DNA from: Kribbella sp. CA-293567 | GTDB taxonomy: Bacteria > Actinomycetota > Actinomycetes > Propionibacteriales > Kribbellaceae | Length of the DNA: 64,000 nucleotides | Direction: 5' to 3' | Assembly: GCF_027627575.1 (NCBI RefSeq) | Contig: NZ_CP114065.1 | Span: forward strand, 5,580,001 to 5,644,000 | Shown here: positions 16,480 through 26,316 of the stretch, in pieces | Numbering within the stretch: position 1 is the stretch's first letter | Layout of the letters: each line of letters begins with the position of its first letter | The notes under the pieces: model-generated | What the model was told of the DNA's origin: nothing | The model's database searches: none | What the model saw: the letters and a program-made list of their open reading frames with translations, nothing else | Made by a program: the position numbers and the translations under genes

Positions 16480-18329
16480 CAGGACCCCTGAGTGGCGAGA
16501 GCCAGGTCGTGGGCGTGCCAGCAGGCGACGCGTCCGCCGTCGGACGACGTCTCCAACGGCGGCTCGACCTGGCGGCAGTGGTCGTCGGCCAGCGGGCAGC
16601 GCGGTGCGAAAGCGCAACCGGCCGAGACCTCCGCCAGGTCTGGCATCCGCCCCGGGATGACCGCGAGCGGTTCCTCCAACGACGTCTGCATAGTCGGTAC
16701 CGCCGCCACCAGGGCTCGCGTGTACGGGTGCCGCGCCTGCTCCAAGGCCGGAAGGTCCTCGACGATCCGGCCGGCATACATCACCAGCACCCGATCGCAG
16801 ATCGCGCTGACAACCGTGACGTCGTGGCTGATCAGCAGCAGCGCGACCTCGTCGGCCAGCCGGACCTCCTCGAGCAACTGCAGAATCTGCTGCTGCACAG
16901 TCACATCCAGCGCCGTGGTCGGCTCGTCGGCAATGATCAGCGCGGGCTTGCCCATCATTCCCATTCCGATCAGCGCACGTTGCCGCATCCCACCGGAAAA
17001 CTCGTGCGGATACTGGCCCGCGCGCCGTTCCGGCTCCCGGATTCGCACCGCCCGCAGCCGATCAACAGCTCGCGCGTACGCCGCTTTCCGCGTCAGAGCG
17101 TCATGTTCGCGGGCGCCCTCGGCCAATTGGGCGCCGATTCGGCGTACCGGGTTGAAGGCGGTCATCGGATCCTGGAAGACCATCGCCAGCGACGTGCCCA
17201 GCAACCGCCGATGTGATCCCGTCAGCAGATCCGTCCCTCGGAACCGCAATCGCGACGCCGTCACCCGGATGGGTTCCTCGACCAGTTTCGCGATCGCGAG
17301 CGCTGTCAGCGACTTGCCGGATCCGGACTCGCCAACCACACCGACCGCCTCACCGCGCCGGATTCGCAGGCTCACCTCACGCACCGGTTGAAGCCCGTTC
17401 GGCAGCGTGACCGACAACGACCGGACGTCCAGCACATGCTCGGTATCGAGCTCCGGTACGTCGACTGCTACCGGCACACTAGGTGCTTGCAGCAACCGTC
17501 CGACGGGCGTCGTCAAGCCGAAACCCTTGGCCACAGCCTCGCCGAACAGGTTGAAGGCCAGCCCCGTGATCACTACGGCCACGCCAGGCGCCAACGCGGC
17601 CGCAGGAGTCACATAGATCCCGTCCAGACCGTCACCCAGCAGTCGTCCCCAGTCGTACTGCGGCGCCTGCACCCCCAGCCCGAGAAACGACAATCCGGCA
17701 AACGCGAGCAGCGAGCCACCAGCGCCGATCGTGGCGTTGACCACGAGCGGTTCCGCGATATTCGGCAGCACATGTCGCAGCAGCACCCGGAACCGCCCGA
17801 TCCCAGCGGTCCGAGCCGCAGCCACGTAGTCCCGCGAGATCACCCCAGCCACGAGTGTCTGCGTCAAGCGCGCAAAGGCCGGTGCACTCGCCAACCCGAT
17901 CGCCAGCACGGCGCCAGGCGCACCGACACCAAAGATCACCGCGAAGAACAACGCCAGCAGAAGCCCCGGGAAGGCCACCGCCACATTGACCGCTGCGACG
18001 ACGAGTCGTCCGAGGCGCCGCCCGACCAGCGCGGGGAGCGTCCCCAGGACGAGACCGACCACGACTGCGATCAGCGTGGCCATCAAGGCCAACTGGATCG
18101 ACAACCGGGTCGCGACGAGCACCCGGAAGAACAGGTCCCGCCCGAGGTCATCCGTACCGACCCAATGCCGGGCCGACGCCCCCTCCAGCATCGCGTCCGT
18201 GTTCACGTGATCGGCTCGTCCGGACCACAACATCGGAGCGACCACCGCCAGCGCAAGCACGGCGAACAGCAGCAGCCCGGCGCTCAGCCCAACGGGCGTC
18301 CGCAGTACCGACAGCCATCGACTTCTCAT
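16479..18329 (-). CDS. Fused ABC permease-ATPase (DppC-DppD fusion) of a peptide/nickel-type importer
   Basis: 616-aa single polypeptide joining two normally separate subunits. Residues about 1-275 are a DppC-like permease: HWVGTDDLGRDLF at the N-terminus, several membrane helices and the EAA-loop region DYVAAARTAGIGR. A short Pro/Val-rich linker (about 280-295) leads to a complete ATPase with Walker A VVGESGSGKSLTALA, signature FSGGMRQRALIGMGM and Walker B LIIADEPTTALDVT, plus the oligopeptide-type C-terminus with cysteine in GCAFAPRCPLA. Start overlaps the stop of the DppB-like gene by one base. The fusion fixes their stoichiometry; such fusions occur in actinobacteria but are not the usual form. 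Confidence 0.93.
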   Translation of the reverse strand: MRSRWLSVLRTPVGLSAGLLLFAVLALAVVAPMLWSGRADHVNTDAMLEGASARHWVGTDDLGRDLFFRVLVATRLSIQLALMATLIAVVVGLVLGTLPALVGRRLGRLVVAAVNVAVAFPGLLLALFFAVIFGVGAPGAVLAIGLASAPAFARLTQTLVAGVISRDYVAAARTAGIGRFRVLLRHVLPNIAEPLVVNATIGAGGSLLAFAGLSFLGLGVQAPQYDWGRLLGDGLDGIYVTPAAALAPGVAVVITGLAFNLFGEAVAKGFGLTTPVGRLLQAPSVPVAVDVPELDTEHVLDVRSLSVTLPNGLQPVREVSLRIRRGEAVGVVGESGSGKSLTALAIAKLVEEPIRVTASRLRFRGTDLLTGSHRRLLGTSLAMVFQDPMTAFNPVRRIGAQLAEGAREHDALTRKAAYARAVDRLRAVRIREPERRAGQYPHEFSGGMRQRALIGMGMMGKPALIIADEPTTALDVTVQQQILQLLEEVRLADEVALLLISHDVTVVSAICDRVLVMYAGRIVEDLPALEQARHPYTRALVAAVPTMQTSLEEPLAVIPGRMPDLAEVSAGCAFAPRCPLADDHCRQVEPPLETSSDGGRVACWHAHDLALATQGS

Positions 18330-19306
18330 CAGCTCTCCCTGATCGCGGACCGCGGATCAAGCACCGCGAGAGCCACATCGACGACGAGATTCACCAGCAG
18401 GACTCCGACGCCGTACACGAGCACGATTGCCTGGACGATCGGATAGTCGCGGGCCAGGATCGAGCTGATCATCGTGGTCCCGAGCCCCGGCCACGCGAAC
18501 ACGTTCTCCACGAGCACCGTCCCCGCGACCATCACGCTCAGCAAGAGCCCGCCGAGCGTGAGCGTCGCGGTCAGCGTGTTCGGCAACGCATGCTCGAAGT
18601 ACACCGCCGCGGGCCGAAGCCGCTTGGCCCGCGCAGTCCGCACGTAGTCGGCCGACAACACGCTCAGCATCTCCACCCGCACGATCCGGCTCAGTACGGC
18701 GGCCGGTCCGATCGCGAGCGCAACCACCGGCAGCACGTACGACGCAGGTCCGGATCGGCCGGCCACCGGCAGCCAGCCGAGACTCACCCCGAACACGTAG
18801 ACCAGCCCCACCGCCAGCAGGAACTCGGGAATCGCACCCAGCACGACGCTCATGCTGGTGAAGGACAACTCGGCACGCCGAGCACGTCCACCGCGCGTCA
18901 GCACGCCCATGAACACCCCGATCGGGATCGAGACCACGACCGCGAGCAAGAACGCCAGCACTGCGAGCGTGGCGGTGGTCGGCAGCCGCTGACCGATCAC
19001 CTGGGACACCGGCAGATTCGATGTGAGCGCCGTACCGAGGTCGCCGCTGAGCATGCCCTGCAGGTAGTGGACATACTGCAGCCACAGCGAATCGTTCAGC
19101 CCGAGCGCCTCGCGCTTGGCGGCGACCACCTCGGCCGTGGCGGTCGGCCCGAGCACGGTGCGCACGGGGTCGCCAGGCACGAGGTGGATCATCAGGAACG
19201 CCGCCGTGATCAGTACCCAGACCGACACCACGATCCGGCCAAGCCGGCGGGCCGCGAACCGCATCCAGGGATGGTCGAACACCGGCGTGGCTTCTACGGT
19301 GACCAT
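18329..19306 (-). CDS. ABC transporter permease (DppB-like)
   Basis: 325-aa inner-membrane permease. N-terminal helix after residue 20 (VSVWVLITAAFLMIHLVPGD, the hallmark of the DppB/OppB subgroup), then five further helices and the ATPase-contact loop DYVRTARAKRLRP. ATG 19306 lies one base behind the TGA of the binding-protein gene; the open frame upstream belongs to the overlap with that gene. It pairs with the permease half of the fused downstream protein. Confidence 0.94.
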   Translation of the reverse strand: MVTVEATPVFDHPWMRFAARRLGRIVVSVWVLITAAFLMIHLVPGDPVRTVLGPTATAEVVAAKREALGLNDSLWLQYVHYLQGMLSGDLGTALTSNLPVSQVIGQRLPTTATLAVLAFLLAVVVSIPIGVFMGVLTRGGRARRAELSFTSMSVVLGAIPEFLLAVGLVYVFGVSLGWLPVAGRSGPASYVLPVVALAIGPAAVLSRIVRVEMLSVLSADYVRTARAKRLRPAAVYFEHALPNTLTATLTLGGLLLSVMVAGTVLVENVFAWPGLGTTMISSILARDYPIVQAIVLVYGVGVLLVNLVVDVALAVLDPRSAIRES

Positions 19307-19307
19307 G

Positions 19308-20891
19308 TCAGCCGGCCAGCATCCGGATACTCGACGGCACGAGACCGCCGATGTTCTCGAACCGCGCGCCCTTGCCGAAGGTCTGGATGACATCGTTCGC
19401 GAACGGAACCACGTCGACATCAGCCACGAGTTCCGACTCCGCCTTCAGCCACGCGGCACAACTGTCCGCGCCCTGGAGTTTGGCTGCCGCAGCGATCACA
19501 GCGCCGTACGCCGCATTGTCGATGTGCGCGAAGTTGGTCCCGCTCGGCGGCACCGGACCAGAGACGAACGGCACCAGCTGGTCGGGGGAGCTGGAGCCGA
19601 CGCCGACCCAGGCGATGTCCCAGTCACCGGTCCCGAACAGCGACCCGTTGATCGCGGTGGTGTCCTTCGGCTTCGACGTGATCTTGACGCCGAGCTCCGT
19701 CCAGGCCTTCGTGGCCAGCTCACCGGCCGCCGAGATCCCGGTCCCGAACGCAGTGTTGAATGAGAAGGTCAGTGCCAGCGGCTTGCCGGCCTTGGCCCGT
19801 ACGCCGCCTGCTCCCGCGACCCAACCCGCCTGGTCCAGCAGCTGCTTCGCCTTTTCCAGGTCATGGGTTGGCAGGACCGCAGAAACCGAGTCGCCGGGAC
19901 ACGCCAGAGGCACGACGGACGAGAGCGTGGTCGGCGCCGTACCGGATCCGGAGGTGAGGACCTTGGCGAGCTGCGGTAGGTCGAGAGCACGTGTGAGCGC
20001 TTCGCGGACCTCTTGGGAGGCAGCTGGGCGATCCGCAGCTTGGTTGAACCACATCTCACCGACCAGGAGCGGCATCTTGGCGGTGTACAGGTTCGCGCCC
20101 TGCAGTCGCTTGACGTCCGGTCCGAGCACGGTGGCGGCGTTCAGTCCGCCGGAGAGCAGGAGATTCGCGGCGGTGGTCGCGCTCGGGACGACCTTGGCCA
20201 CAACCTTCTGCGGCAGACCGCTGGTCGCCGTACCGAAGCCGTCCGGTCCCCAGATGTAACCATCGCGTTTCGTCAACGTGTACTGGTCGTTCGCCGCAAC
20301 CGACGTCAACGTGTAGGGGCCGGTGCCGGACATTCCCTGGGCCAGGACTTTGCGGTCCTGCAGGCCTTTGCCGCAGACCATCGGGAGCTTCGCCAACCCG
20401 TTGAGCACGAACGAACCGACGCGCGGCGCGGTCAGTGTCACCGTGCCCGCGGTATCGTCCGCCATCGCCTTCGTGCCGGCCGGGAGATAGACGCCGAGCA
20501 GCGGGCTCTTGTTCTTCGGGTCCGCGACCCAGGCGATGTTGGTGGCCACGTCCGCTGCGGTGAACGGCGCACTGTCGGAGCAGGTGACACCCTTCTTGAC
20601 GGTGAGTTCGACCTGGTTGCCCTCCACCGTCCACGCGATGGCCAGGCCCGGCAGAAGCTTGCCGTTGGCATCGATATGGATGAGTGGGTCGTAGCCGAAC
20701 CGCCCGAGCTGCTGGACCCAGCTGCTGGCTCCGGCCTGCGGATCGAGGTTGCCGGGGTCGGAGTCGATGTTGAACGTGAACGTGGCGCCGTCGACCAGGG
20801 CCTGATCCTCGGCCGCGGGGCTCGCGCCGCCGCAGCCCGAGGCGACCAGCACCGCTGCGCAAACAGCAGCGGGTGCAGAAATTCTCTTCAT
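19308..20891 (-). CDS. ABC transporter substrate-binding lipoprotein, family 5
   Basis: 527-aa family 5 binding protein. Signal peptide with lipobox VASGC (Cys20), then the typical N-terminal segment FNIDSDPGNLDPQAGASSWV and the PFTAADVATNIAW region. Such proteins bind peptides, nickel chelates, opines or related compounds. The genes run amidase - binding protein - permease - fused permease/ATPase - ATPase, so uptake and amide hydrolysis of the ligand are probably linked. Ligand unknown. Confidence 0.93.
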   Translation of the reverse strand: MKRISAPAAVCAAVLVASGCGGASPAAEDQALVDGATFTFNIDSDPGNLDPQAGASSWVQQLGRFGYDPLIHIDANGKLLPGLAIAWTVEGNQVELTVKKGVTCSDSAPFTAADVATNIAWVADPKNKSPLLGVYLPAGTKAMADDTAGTVTLTAPRVGSFVLNGLAKLPMVCGKGLQDRKVLAQGMSGTGPYTLTSVAANDQYTLTKRDGYIWGPDGFGTATSGLPQKVVAKVVPSATTAANLLLSGGLNAATVLGPDVKRLQGANLYTAKMPLLVGEMWFNQAADRPAASQEVREALTRALDLPQLAKVLTSGSGTAPTTLSSVVPLACPGDSVSAVLPTHDLEKAKQLLDQAGWVAGAGGVRAKAGKPLALTFSFNTAFGTGISAAGELATKAWTELGVKITSKPKDTTAINGSLFGTGDWDIAWVGVGSSSPDQLVPFVSGPVPPSGTNFAHIDNAAYGAVIAAAAKLQGADSCAAWLKAESELVADVDVVPFANDVIQTFGKGARFENIGGLVPSSIRMLAG

Positions 20892-20906
20892 GTTCTCTCC
20901 GTAGCG

Positions 20907-22328
20907 TTACTGGCTCCAGCAGGGTGGGTGTGCGTCGCCCCACAGGGCGGCACTTTCGAGTTGCGCGGCCAACGCGAGCAGCTCGAGATCGTGGCGAGGG
21001 CGTCCGACGAGCTGCACGCCGTACGGCAGCCCGTCGTGGTCGAGATGTGACGGCAGGGCGACCGCCGGCTGGCCGGTCAGGTTGGCCCACGGGGTGTAGA
21101 CCGACCACTCCAGCATTCGATCGATGATTCCTTCGATGCCGGTGGTCTCGAAGTACCCGAGCGGCACCGGCGGCCCGCTCGTCACCGGCGTCAGGACGAC
21201 GTCGGCCTCCGTGGCGGCAAAGGCGCTGGCATAACGAACCTGGATCGTCTGTGCCTGCAGGACGTCCGCTCCGGACAGCTTGGCACCGACGTCGTTCAGA
21301 TACTTCGTGTACGGCGTCAGTAGGCCGGCGCGCTCCGCGGGGATCAGGCCGGCCACGACCAGGTTGACGAGATAGCCGAAGTGCGTCCGCATCGCCTGCC
21401 GGACGCTCTCCTCCCAGCGAGCCGGGATCGGCACTTCCCGAACTTCGTGGCCCAGCTCCCGGAGCAAGGTCGCCGTCCGTTCGACGGCCCGCACACACTC
21501 AGGATGAGGGCTGACGTCGTCCAGCCCGGTGTCGGTCCAGAGGGCGACCTTCAGTGGCCGCGGTGGCTTCGCGATCGCGGCGGCGAACGACTGGTCCGGC
21601 CGCCATCCATTGAGGTCCCCGATCCACGGCTGAGCCATGACGTCCAGCAGGAGCGCCGCATCCGCGACGGTTCGCGCGAGCGGTCCCTCGGTCGTGGTGG
21701 GGAAGAAAGAGCCGGGCGGGACCGCGGCCGTCACCAAACCAAGGCTGGGCTTCACGCCGACCAGGTGACAGGTCGTGGCGGGGGTGCGGATCGAGCCTGC
21801 CCCATCGCTGGCGTGCGCAACCGGCAGCAACCCGGCGGCGACCGCCGCGGCCCCACCCCCGCTCGAACCGCTCGCGTACCGAGTCACGTCGTACGGGGTG
21901 ACCGACGGCTGCGCCGTGACCGCGTTCTCGGTGTAGCAGGTGGCGCCGAACTCGGGGGTGTTGGTCTTTCCGACCAGCACGGCGCCCGCCTGCCGCAACA
22001 AGCCGGTGGCCCAGCCGTCGGCGTCCGGCACGGTGTCGGCAAGCGCTGCCGAACCGAAAGTCGTCCGTACGCCGGCGGTCACGTAGAGGTCCTTGATCCC
22101 CAGCGGGAGGCCGAGCAGCGCCGACCCGTCACCCGCAGCGATCCGCTGGTCGGCCCGCTTCGCCTCAACGAGCGCGAGCTCCGGCGTGACGGTGACGAAG
22201 GCGCCGAGCGCGTCGTCGTACTTGGCGATCCGCTCCAGGTAGTGCGTGGTCAGCTCGTGAGAGCTGAACTCCCCGGCCTGTAGTGCCGCCACTTGCGCCG
22301 TCGCAGACAGCTCGTGCACCCCGACCAC
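20907..22328 (-). CDS. Amidase-signature family amidase
   Basis: 473-aa amidase of the Ser-cisSer-Lys class. The catalytic lysine is in GIKDLYV (about K79), cis-Ser in YASGSSGGGAAA (about S155/S156) and the nucleophile in SDGAGSIRTPA (about S179). It probably hydrolyses an amide imported by the ABC system whose genes follow 15 bp downstream. The start is uncertain: GTG at 22328 opens the frame, but a GTG three codons later (22319) has GAGGTGG at better distance. First gene of the operon, with a 71-bp gap to the unrelated hydrolase upstream. Confidence 0.9.
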   Translation of the reverse strand: MVGVHELSATAQVAALQAGEFSSHELTTHYLERIAKYDDALGAFVTVTPELALVEAKRADQRIAAGDGSALLGLPLGIKDLYVTAGVRTTFGSAALADTVPDADGWATGLLRQAGAVLVGKTNTPEFGATCYTENAVTAQPSVTPYDVTRYASGSSGGGAAAVAAGLLPVAHASDGAGSIRTPATTCHLVGVKPSLGLVTAAVPPGSFFPTTTEGPLARTVADAALLLDVMAQPWIGDLNGWRPDQSFAAAIAKPPRPLKVALWTDTGLDDVSPHPECVRAVERTATLLRELGHEVREVPIPARWEESVRQAMRTHFGYLVNLVVAGLIPAERAGLLTPYTKYLNDVGAKLSGADVLQAQTIQVRYASAFAATEADVVLTPVTSGPPVPLGYFETTGIEGIIDRMLEWSVYTPWANLTGQPAVALPSHLDHDGLPYGVQLVGRPRHDLELLALAAQLESAALWGDAHPPCWSQ

Positions 22329-22399
22329 CTCATTTCGCTACACTGTGCAGTTGAAGTAATGTAGAGCTGTCCGGCGAACCGTGCAAGCGTTCGGTGCGA

Positions 22400-23275
22400 T
22401 CAGTGCCGCGCGAGAGCCAGGATCTCGAGAATGGCGTCCCGCGTGGCGGCCGGATTCTCCTGTGGGACAAGGTGCCCAGCGCCTGCGACAACCTCGACCC
22501 GACCGTTCGGCACGGCGGCCATCAGCGCCTCGGTCGCCTCATTGAAGGCGGAGCGGCGTTTCTTCATGCCGCGGTCGACCCGGCCTGCCTGGAGGCAGAT
22601 CGTCGGCACGTCCGGTGTTCCGGCCGCTTGAAGTCTGCGCATGGTCTGCAAGGCGGGGACAACCTGGTGAGCCTCGCGGCGCGCGGCGCGCATGGCGCGG
22701 GCGCAGGCATAGTCGCGCACGAGGATGGCCCGATCGGCGGCGGTGATGTCGGGCGACCAGTGCGGCAAGGTCTGCTTGACGATGACCCCCTTGCCGCCGA
22801 GCCGAGCCAGCAGCTCCATCACCGCAAACGATCTGACCAGCAACTTGCTGTCGCTCTCGGGCATGACCTCGATGACGGTCGCGTCAATAAACACCAGCCC
22901 GGCAACACGGTCTGGGTGGCGCTCGGAGAACAGGCGCAGGATCGGACCGCCCCAACTGTGCCCGACGAGGACCACAGGATGCGTCTCGCCGATGGTGTCG
23001 AGCAGGGCCGTGAGGTCGTCGGTGATCCGCTCGAGCGTCCGGGCGGCCGGGTCGACGTCGCTGCCGCCGTATCCGGCGCGGTCGTAGGACAACGTGCGGG
23101 CGTGCGCGCTGAGCTCGCGCTGAGTGTGCACCCAGCAGGCGGCCGGCGCACTCATGCCCGCCTCGAAGACGACGAGCGGGCCGTCGCCCCCGCCTGCGGT
23201 GACTGTGCGCAAACGCCGGCCGTCGGGGAGCACGGCGTACGCCTCGGCCAGCCCGTCGCCTGGGAAAAGCTCCAT
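22400..23275 (-). CDS. Alpha/beta hydrolase
   Basis: 291-aa alpha/beta-hydrolase with nucleophile elbow GHSWGG (S107), an oxyanion-region pattern FEAGMSAPAACW and the catalytic-His region VVAGAGHLVPQENP near the C-terminus. No signal peptide. It lies four bases behind the TetR gene, so the two form an operon. The substrate is unknown; the divergent acyl-CoA ligase suggests an ester or thioester of an organic acid. Confidence 0.88.
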   Translation of the reverse strand: MELFPGDGLAEAYAVLPDGRRLRTVTAGGGDGPLVVFEAGMSAPAACWVHTQRELSAHARTLSYDRAGYGGSDVDPAARTLERITDDLTALLDTIGETHPVVLVGHSWGGPILRLFSERHPDRVAGLVFIDATVIEVMPESDSKLLVRSFAVMELLARLGGKGVIVKQTLPHWSPDITAADRAILVRDYACARAMRAARREAHQVVPALQTMRRLQAAGTPDVPTICLQAGRVDRGMKKRRSAFNEATEALMAAVPNGRVEVVAGAGHLVPQENPAATRDAILEILALARH

Positions 23276-23279
23276 GGAA

Positions 23280-23858
23280 TCACCGTTTCGCTGAGGACCC
23301 TGCGGTCAGAACCTGGTGGACGACGACGGCGAGGGTGTCGAGGAACTCCGGGGGGAGCGCCTGACGACCGGCGATCCGCCGGTGCATCAGCGGCCCTTCG
23401 ATGAGGTCGCCGATGAGCGCACGATCAGTGCTGGCAGCGATCTCGCCGCGGCTGATCGCTCGATCGATCGCCTGGGACAGCACCGCGCCACGTCCTTCGG
23501 CCATCCGACGAAAGGCCAGCTCCGCGTCCGGGTCCCGTTGCAGGTCGGCGGAGAGCGCGACCACGCCATCGATCCACGACGAGGACCAGGATTCGGCGAA
23601 CGCACCGAGGATCGACCGGAGGTCGGTCATCAACGATCCGGTGTCCAGAGCAACAATCGGCGGCAGATGCTCGGTCAAGGCGTCGACCACGAGCTGGGCC
23701 TTGCTCGACCAGCGCCGATAGACGTCCGTGCGGTGCGCTCCGGCCGCGGTCGCCACCTCAGCCAGCGTCAGTGCGTCGTACCCGCGCTCGGTCAGCAAGT
23801 CCCAGGTTGCCTGCAGCAATCGCTTCTCAAGTTCGGGGTTCCGGGGACGTCCAGCCAC
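23280..23858 (-). CDS. TetR family transcriptional regulator
   Basis: 192-aa TetR-type repressor. The helix-turn-helix is at about residues 22-48 (LTLAEVATAAGAHRTDVYRR), preceded by AGRPRNPELEKRLLQATWDL. The start is a GTG at 23858 with TTGGAGAG in front; an ATG-type start would lie far inside the divergent gene. It probably represses its own operon and the acyl-CoA ligase across the 78-bp divergent spacer, which has the A/T-rich half-elements TTGAAGTGGAATAACTGTAA. Confidence 0.9.
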   Translation of the reverse strand: MAGRPRNPELEKRLLQATWDLLTERGYDALTLAEVATAAGAHRTDVYRRWSSKAQLVVDALTEHLPPIVALDTGSLMTDLRSILGAFAESWSSSWIDGVVALSADLQRDPDAELAFRRMAEGRGAVLSQAIDRAISRGEIAASTDRALIGDLIEGPLMHRRIAGRQALPPEFLDTLAVVVHQVLTAGSSAKR

Positions 23859-23936
23859 AGGTACTCTCCAATACGCTACGCCTTGAAGTGGAATAACTGT
23901 AAGGGCTATCTTCCCACTTTGACCAGGGGGTGTTCG

Positions 23937-25448
23937 ATGTACCTGACCCAAGGCCTGCACCGGGCCGTGCAACAGCAACCCGACACGCTGATGACGATCT
24001 GCGGCGACCGCCGCCGCACCTTCCGGGAGGTGGCCGACCGGGTCGCTCGCCTGGCCGGAGCGCTGCGCGGTCTGGGGGTCGAACCAGAGGACCGGGTGGG
24101 GATCCTCGCCCTCAACTCCGACCGATACGCCGAATACCTGCTCGCGGTGCCGTGGGCAAACGCCGTACTGAACCCGGTCAACATCCGCTGGAGCCTGGCC
24201 GAGATCGCCTATTCACTCGCGGACTGTGACACCCGTGTCCTGTTCGTCGACGACGCGTTCGCGCCGATGCTTCCCGCGCTCCGGACTGCCGTACCGAATC
24301 TGACCACGGTGATCCACCTCGACTCCGGGCCCGGCGCGCTGGGCTACGAGGCGCTGATCGCGGGGTCTCAGCCGATGGCTGACGCCCGCCGCGGTGGTGA
24401 CACCTTGGCCGGCATCTTCTACACCGGTGGCACGACCGGCTTCCCCAAAGGGGTCATGCTGACCCACACGAACCTCGCCACCTCTTGGCTCGGTTCGGCA
24501 GCCACCGGCTGCATGCCAACCAAGGACTCCTGGGCCCTCCATTGCGCGCCGATGTTCCACCTCGCTGCGCTGGCGGTCTGGGGCGCCGCCCTCCTGGCCG
24601 GTGGCCGGCACGTCTTCGTCCCGAGCTTCAAACCCCAGCTCGTCTTCGAGGCAATCGCGGCACACGGTGTCACCGACGTACTGGTGGTGCCGACGATGAT
24701 CCAACTGCTCGTCGACCACCCCACCATCGGCGACTACAACCTGACCAGCCTCCACGCCGTCCTGTACGGCGCCTCGCCGATCCCGGCGGCGCTTCTCGAG
24801 CGAGCGATGAAGGTCCTACCCAGTGTCAGCTTCACCCAGGGCTACGGCCTGACCGAGACCGCCCCCATCGTCACCATCCTGACCCCCATCGACCACCAGA
24901 ACGGGCTCCTCCGCTCCGCAGGCCAAGCCGCACCCCACTCCGAACTCCGCATCATCGATGCTCTCGGCAACGAAGTGCCTCAGGCCACCGTCGGCGAGAT
25001 CACGGTCCGCGGCGACCACATCATGCGCGGCTACTGGGACAAACCCGCCGAAAGCGCCGCCGCCCTCCACAACGGCTGGCTACATACCGGCGACGCCGGC
25101 TATCTCGACGACCACGGCTACCTCTACGTCGTCGACCGCCTCAAGGACATGATCGTCACGGGCGGCGAAAACGTCTACTCCGCCGAGGTGGAGAACGTCA
25201 TAGCCCGTCACCCCGCCGTCGCCCAATGCGCCGTCATCGGCATCCCCGACCCCGACTGGGGCGAACGCGTCCACGCCGTCGTCGTACCGCACCCCGCCCA
25301 GTCCCCAACTCTCGAAGACCTCCGCGAACACACCAAGACCCTGATCGCCGGCTAAAAGGCCCCGCGCAGCCTGGAGCTCGTCGATTCCCTCCCCACCTCA
25401 GGCGCCGGCAAAATTCTCAAACGCGAACTCCGGAACCGCCACCGCTAA
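23937..25448 (+). pseudogene. Acyl-CoA ligase (AMP-binding) interrupted by an in-frame TAA
   Basis: ANL-superfamily acyl-CoA synthetase. From ATG 23937 (GGGGG upstream) the frame has the ATP-binding loop YTGGTTGFPKGV (from Y162), the adenylate motif YGLTET, the hinge region TGDAGYLDDHGYLYVVDR and GGENVYSAEVE. At codon 473 (25353-25355) a TAA stops it. The same frame continues without shift as KAPRSLELVDSLPTSGAGKI and LKRELRNRHR to a second TAA at 25446. In the family this tail begins with a Tyr (GYKAP) and carries the catalytic adenylation lysine in GKILKREL. One base change from TAC/TAT to TAA therefore removes that lysine. The product may still catalyse thioesterification, may be inactive, or the stop may be read through or a sequencing error. 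Confidence 0.85.
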
Positions 25449-25712
25449 GCTTACGCATGCCTTTCCCCTGAGTCGGCTCTCGCCCGGCCACCGGCGATCA
25501 ATCCAGCAGCCTCCCGTGATGCGGGAACTGGCGCTGCCGTCCGAGGACCGTTCCTCCAAGATGTCAGCCGTTCGCTGCTCCCCTTGATCAGTCGGCGACC
25601 AACAATCTCCGCGCCAGAAATTGCTGACTTCTCCGTTAACGGTCGGCGCGATCGGGTACCCCTCCGCGATCGACGGAGGTGTCGTGACCCGACGGTGGAA
25701 GGGAAGTTGCTG

Positions 25713-26120
25713 ATGAGTGCCGTTCACGAGATGGTGCGGACGTACCCGAAGGATCTGGGTGGTATCGATCAGGGCAGGCTGGTCGCGTGCGTCGAAGCGT
25801 GTCTGTCCTGCGCGCAGACGTGCACGGCTTGTGCCGACGCGTGCCTGGCGGAGGATGCCGTGAGTGAGTTGACCAAGTGCATCCGGACGAACCTCGACTG
25901 CGCCGACATCTGCGCTGCCACCGTGAACGTTCTGTCCCGCCACACCGGTCACGACGCCGAACTGACCAAGGCGGTGCTCGAAGCCTGCGGCAAGGCCTGC
26001 GGTACCTGTGCTGACGAATGTGAGCGACACGCCAACCATCACGATCATTGCCGGATCTGCGCGACCGCGTGCCGGCGGTGCGAACAGGCTTGCAAGGAAC
26101 TGCTGGCCGCCCTCGGCTGA
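25713..26120 (+). CDS. Cys-rich four-helix-bundle copper-binding protein (DUF326/Csp type)
   Basis: 135-aa protein with 18 cysteines in CxxxC and CxxC spacing (CVEACLSCAQTCTACADAC, CGKACGTCADEC, CRICATACRRCEQACKEL), several histidines and no signal peptide. This is the pattern of cytosolic copper storage proteins that hold Cu(I) inside a four-helix bundle. ATG 25713 follows GGAAGGGAAG. The leader (25637-25712) is conserved in front of the truncated paralogue at 34959. It opens a stress-type island; no copper exporter or copper repressor gene is adjacent. Nothing but this leader was seen in 25449-25712. Confidence 0.88.
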   Translation: MSAVHEMVRTYPKDLGGIDQGRLVACVEACLSCAQTCTACADACLAEDAVSELTKCIRTNLDCADICAATVNVLSRHTGHDAELTKAVLEACGKACGTCADECERHANHHDHCRICATACRRCEQACKELLAALG

Positions 26121-26316
26121 GTTCGGCCGGTTCTGGCGGTGATCGGCGTGGCTGCCGGGCTGTTCGGAATCCGACCAGGCCTGTCGATCTGGGTCTGGCT
26201 CCTGACCGCGGCATGATAACGACCACAACCGCCGCACGACACCTTTGCTCCGGTACTTTTCCTGACGATGAGATGTGTTCGAACCCGGCCGCCGGCGCCG
26301 GAGGAGCCGGAGTGAC

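Noticed and set aside
17388..18446. 352-codon + frame opposite the ABC transporter genes
   Set aside because: His/Arg/Gln-rich product without motifs, antisense to a clear permease-ATPase fusion.
22338..23900. Possible shared operator CGCTAC...TTGAAGT...TGTA before the amidase and between TetR and ligase
   Set aside because: Both sites contain these short blocks, but spacing differs and neither is a good palindrome; could be chance.
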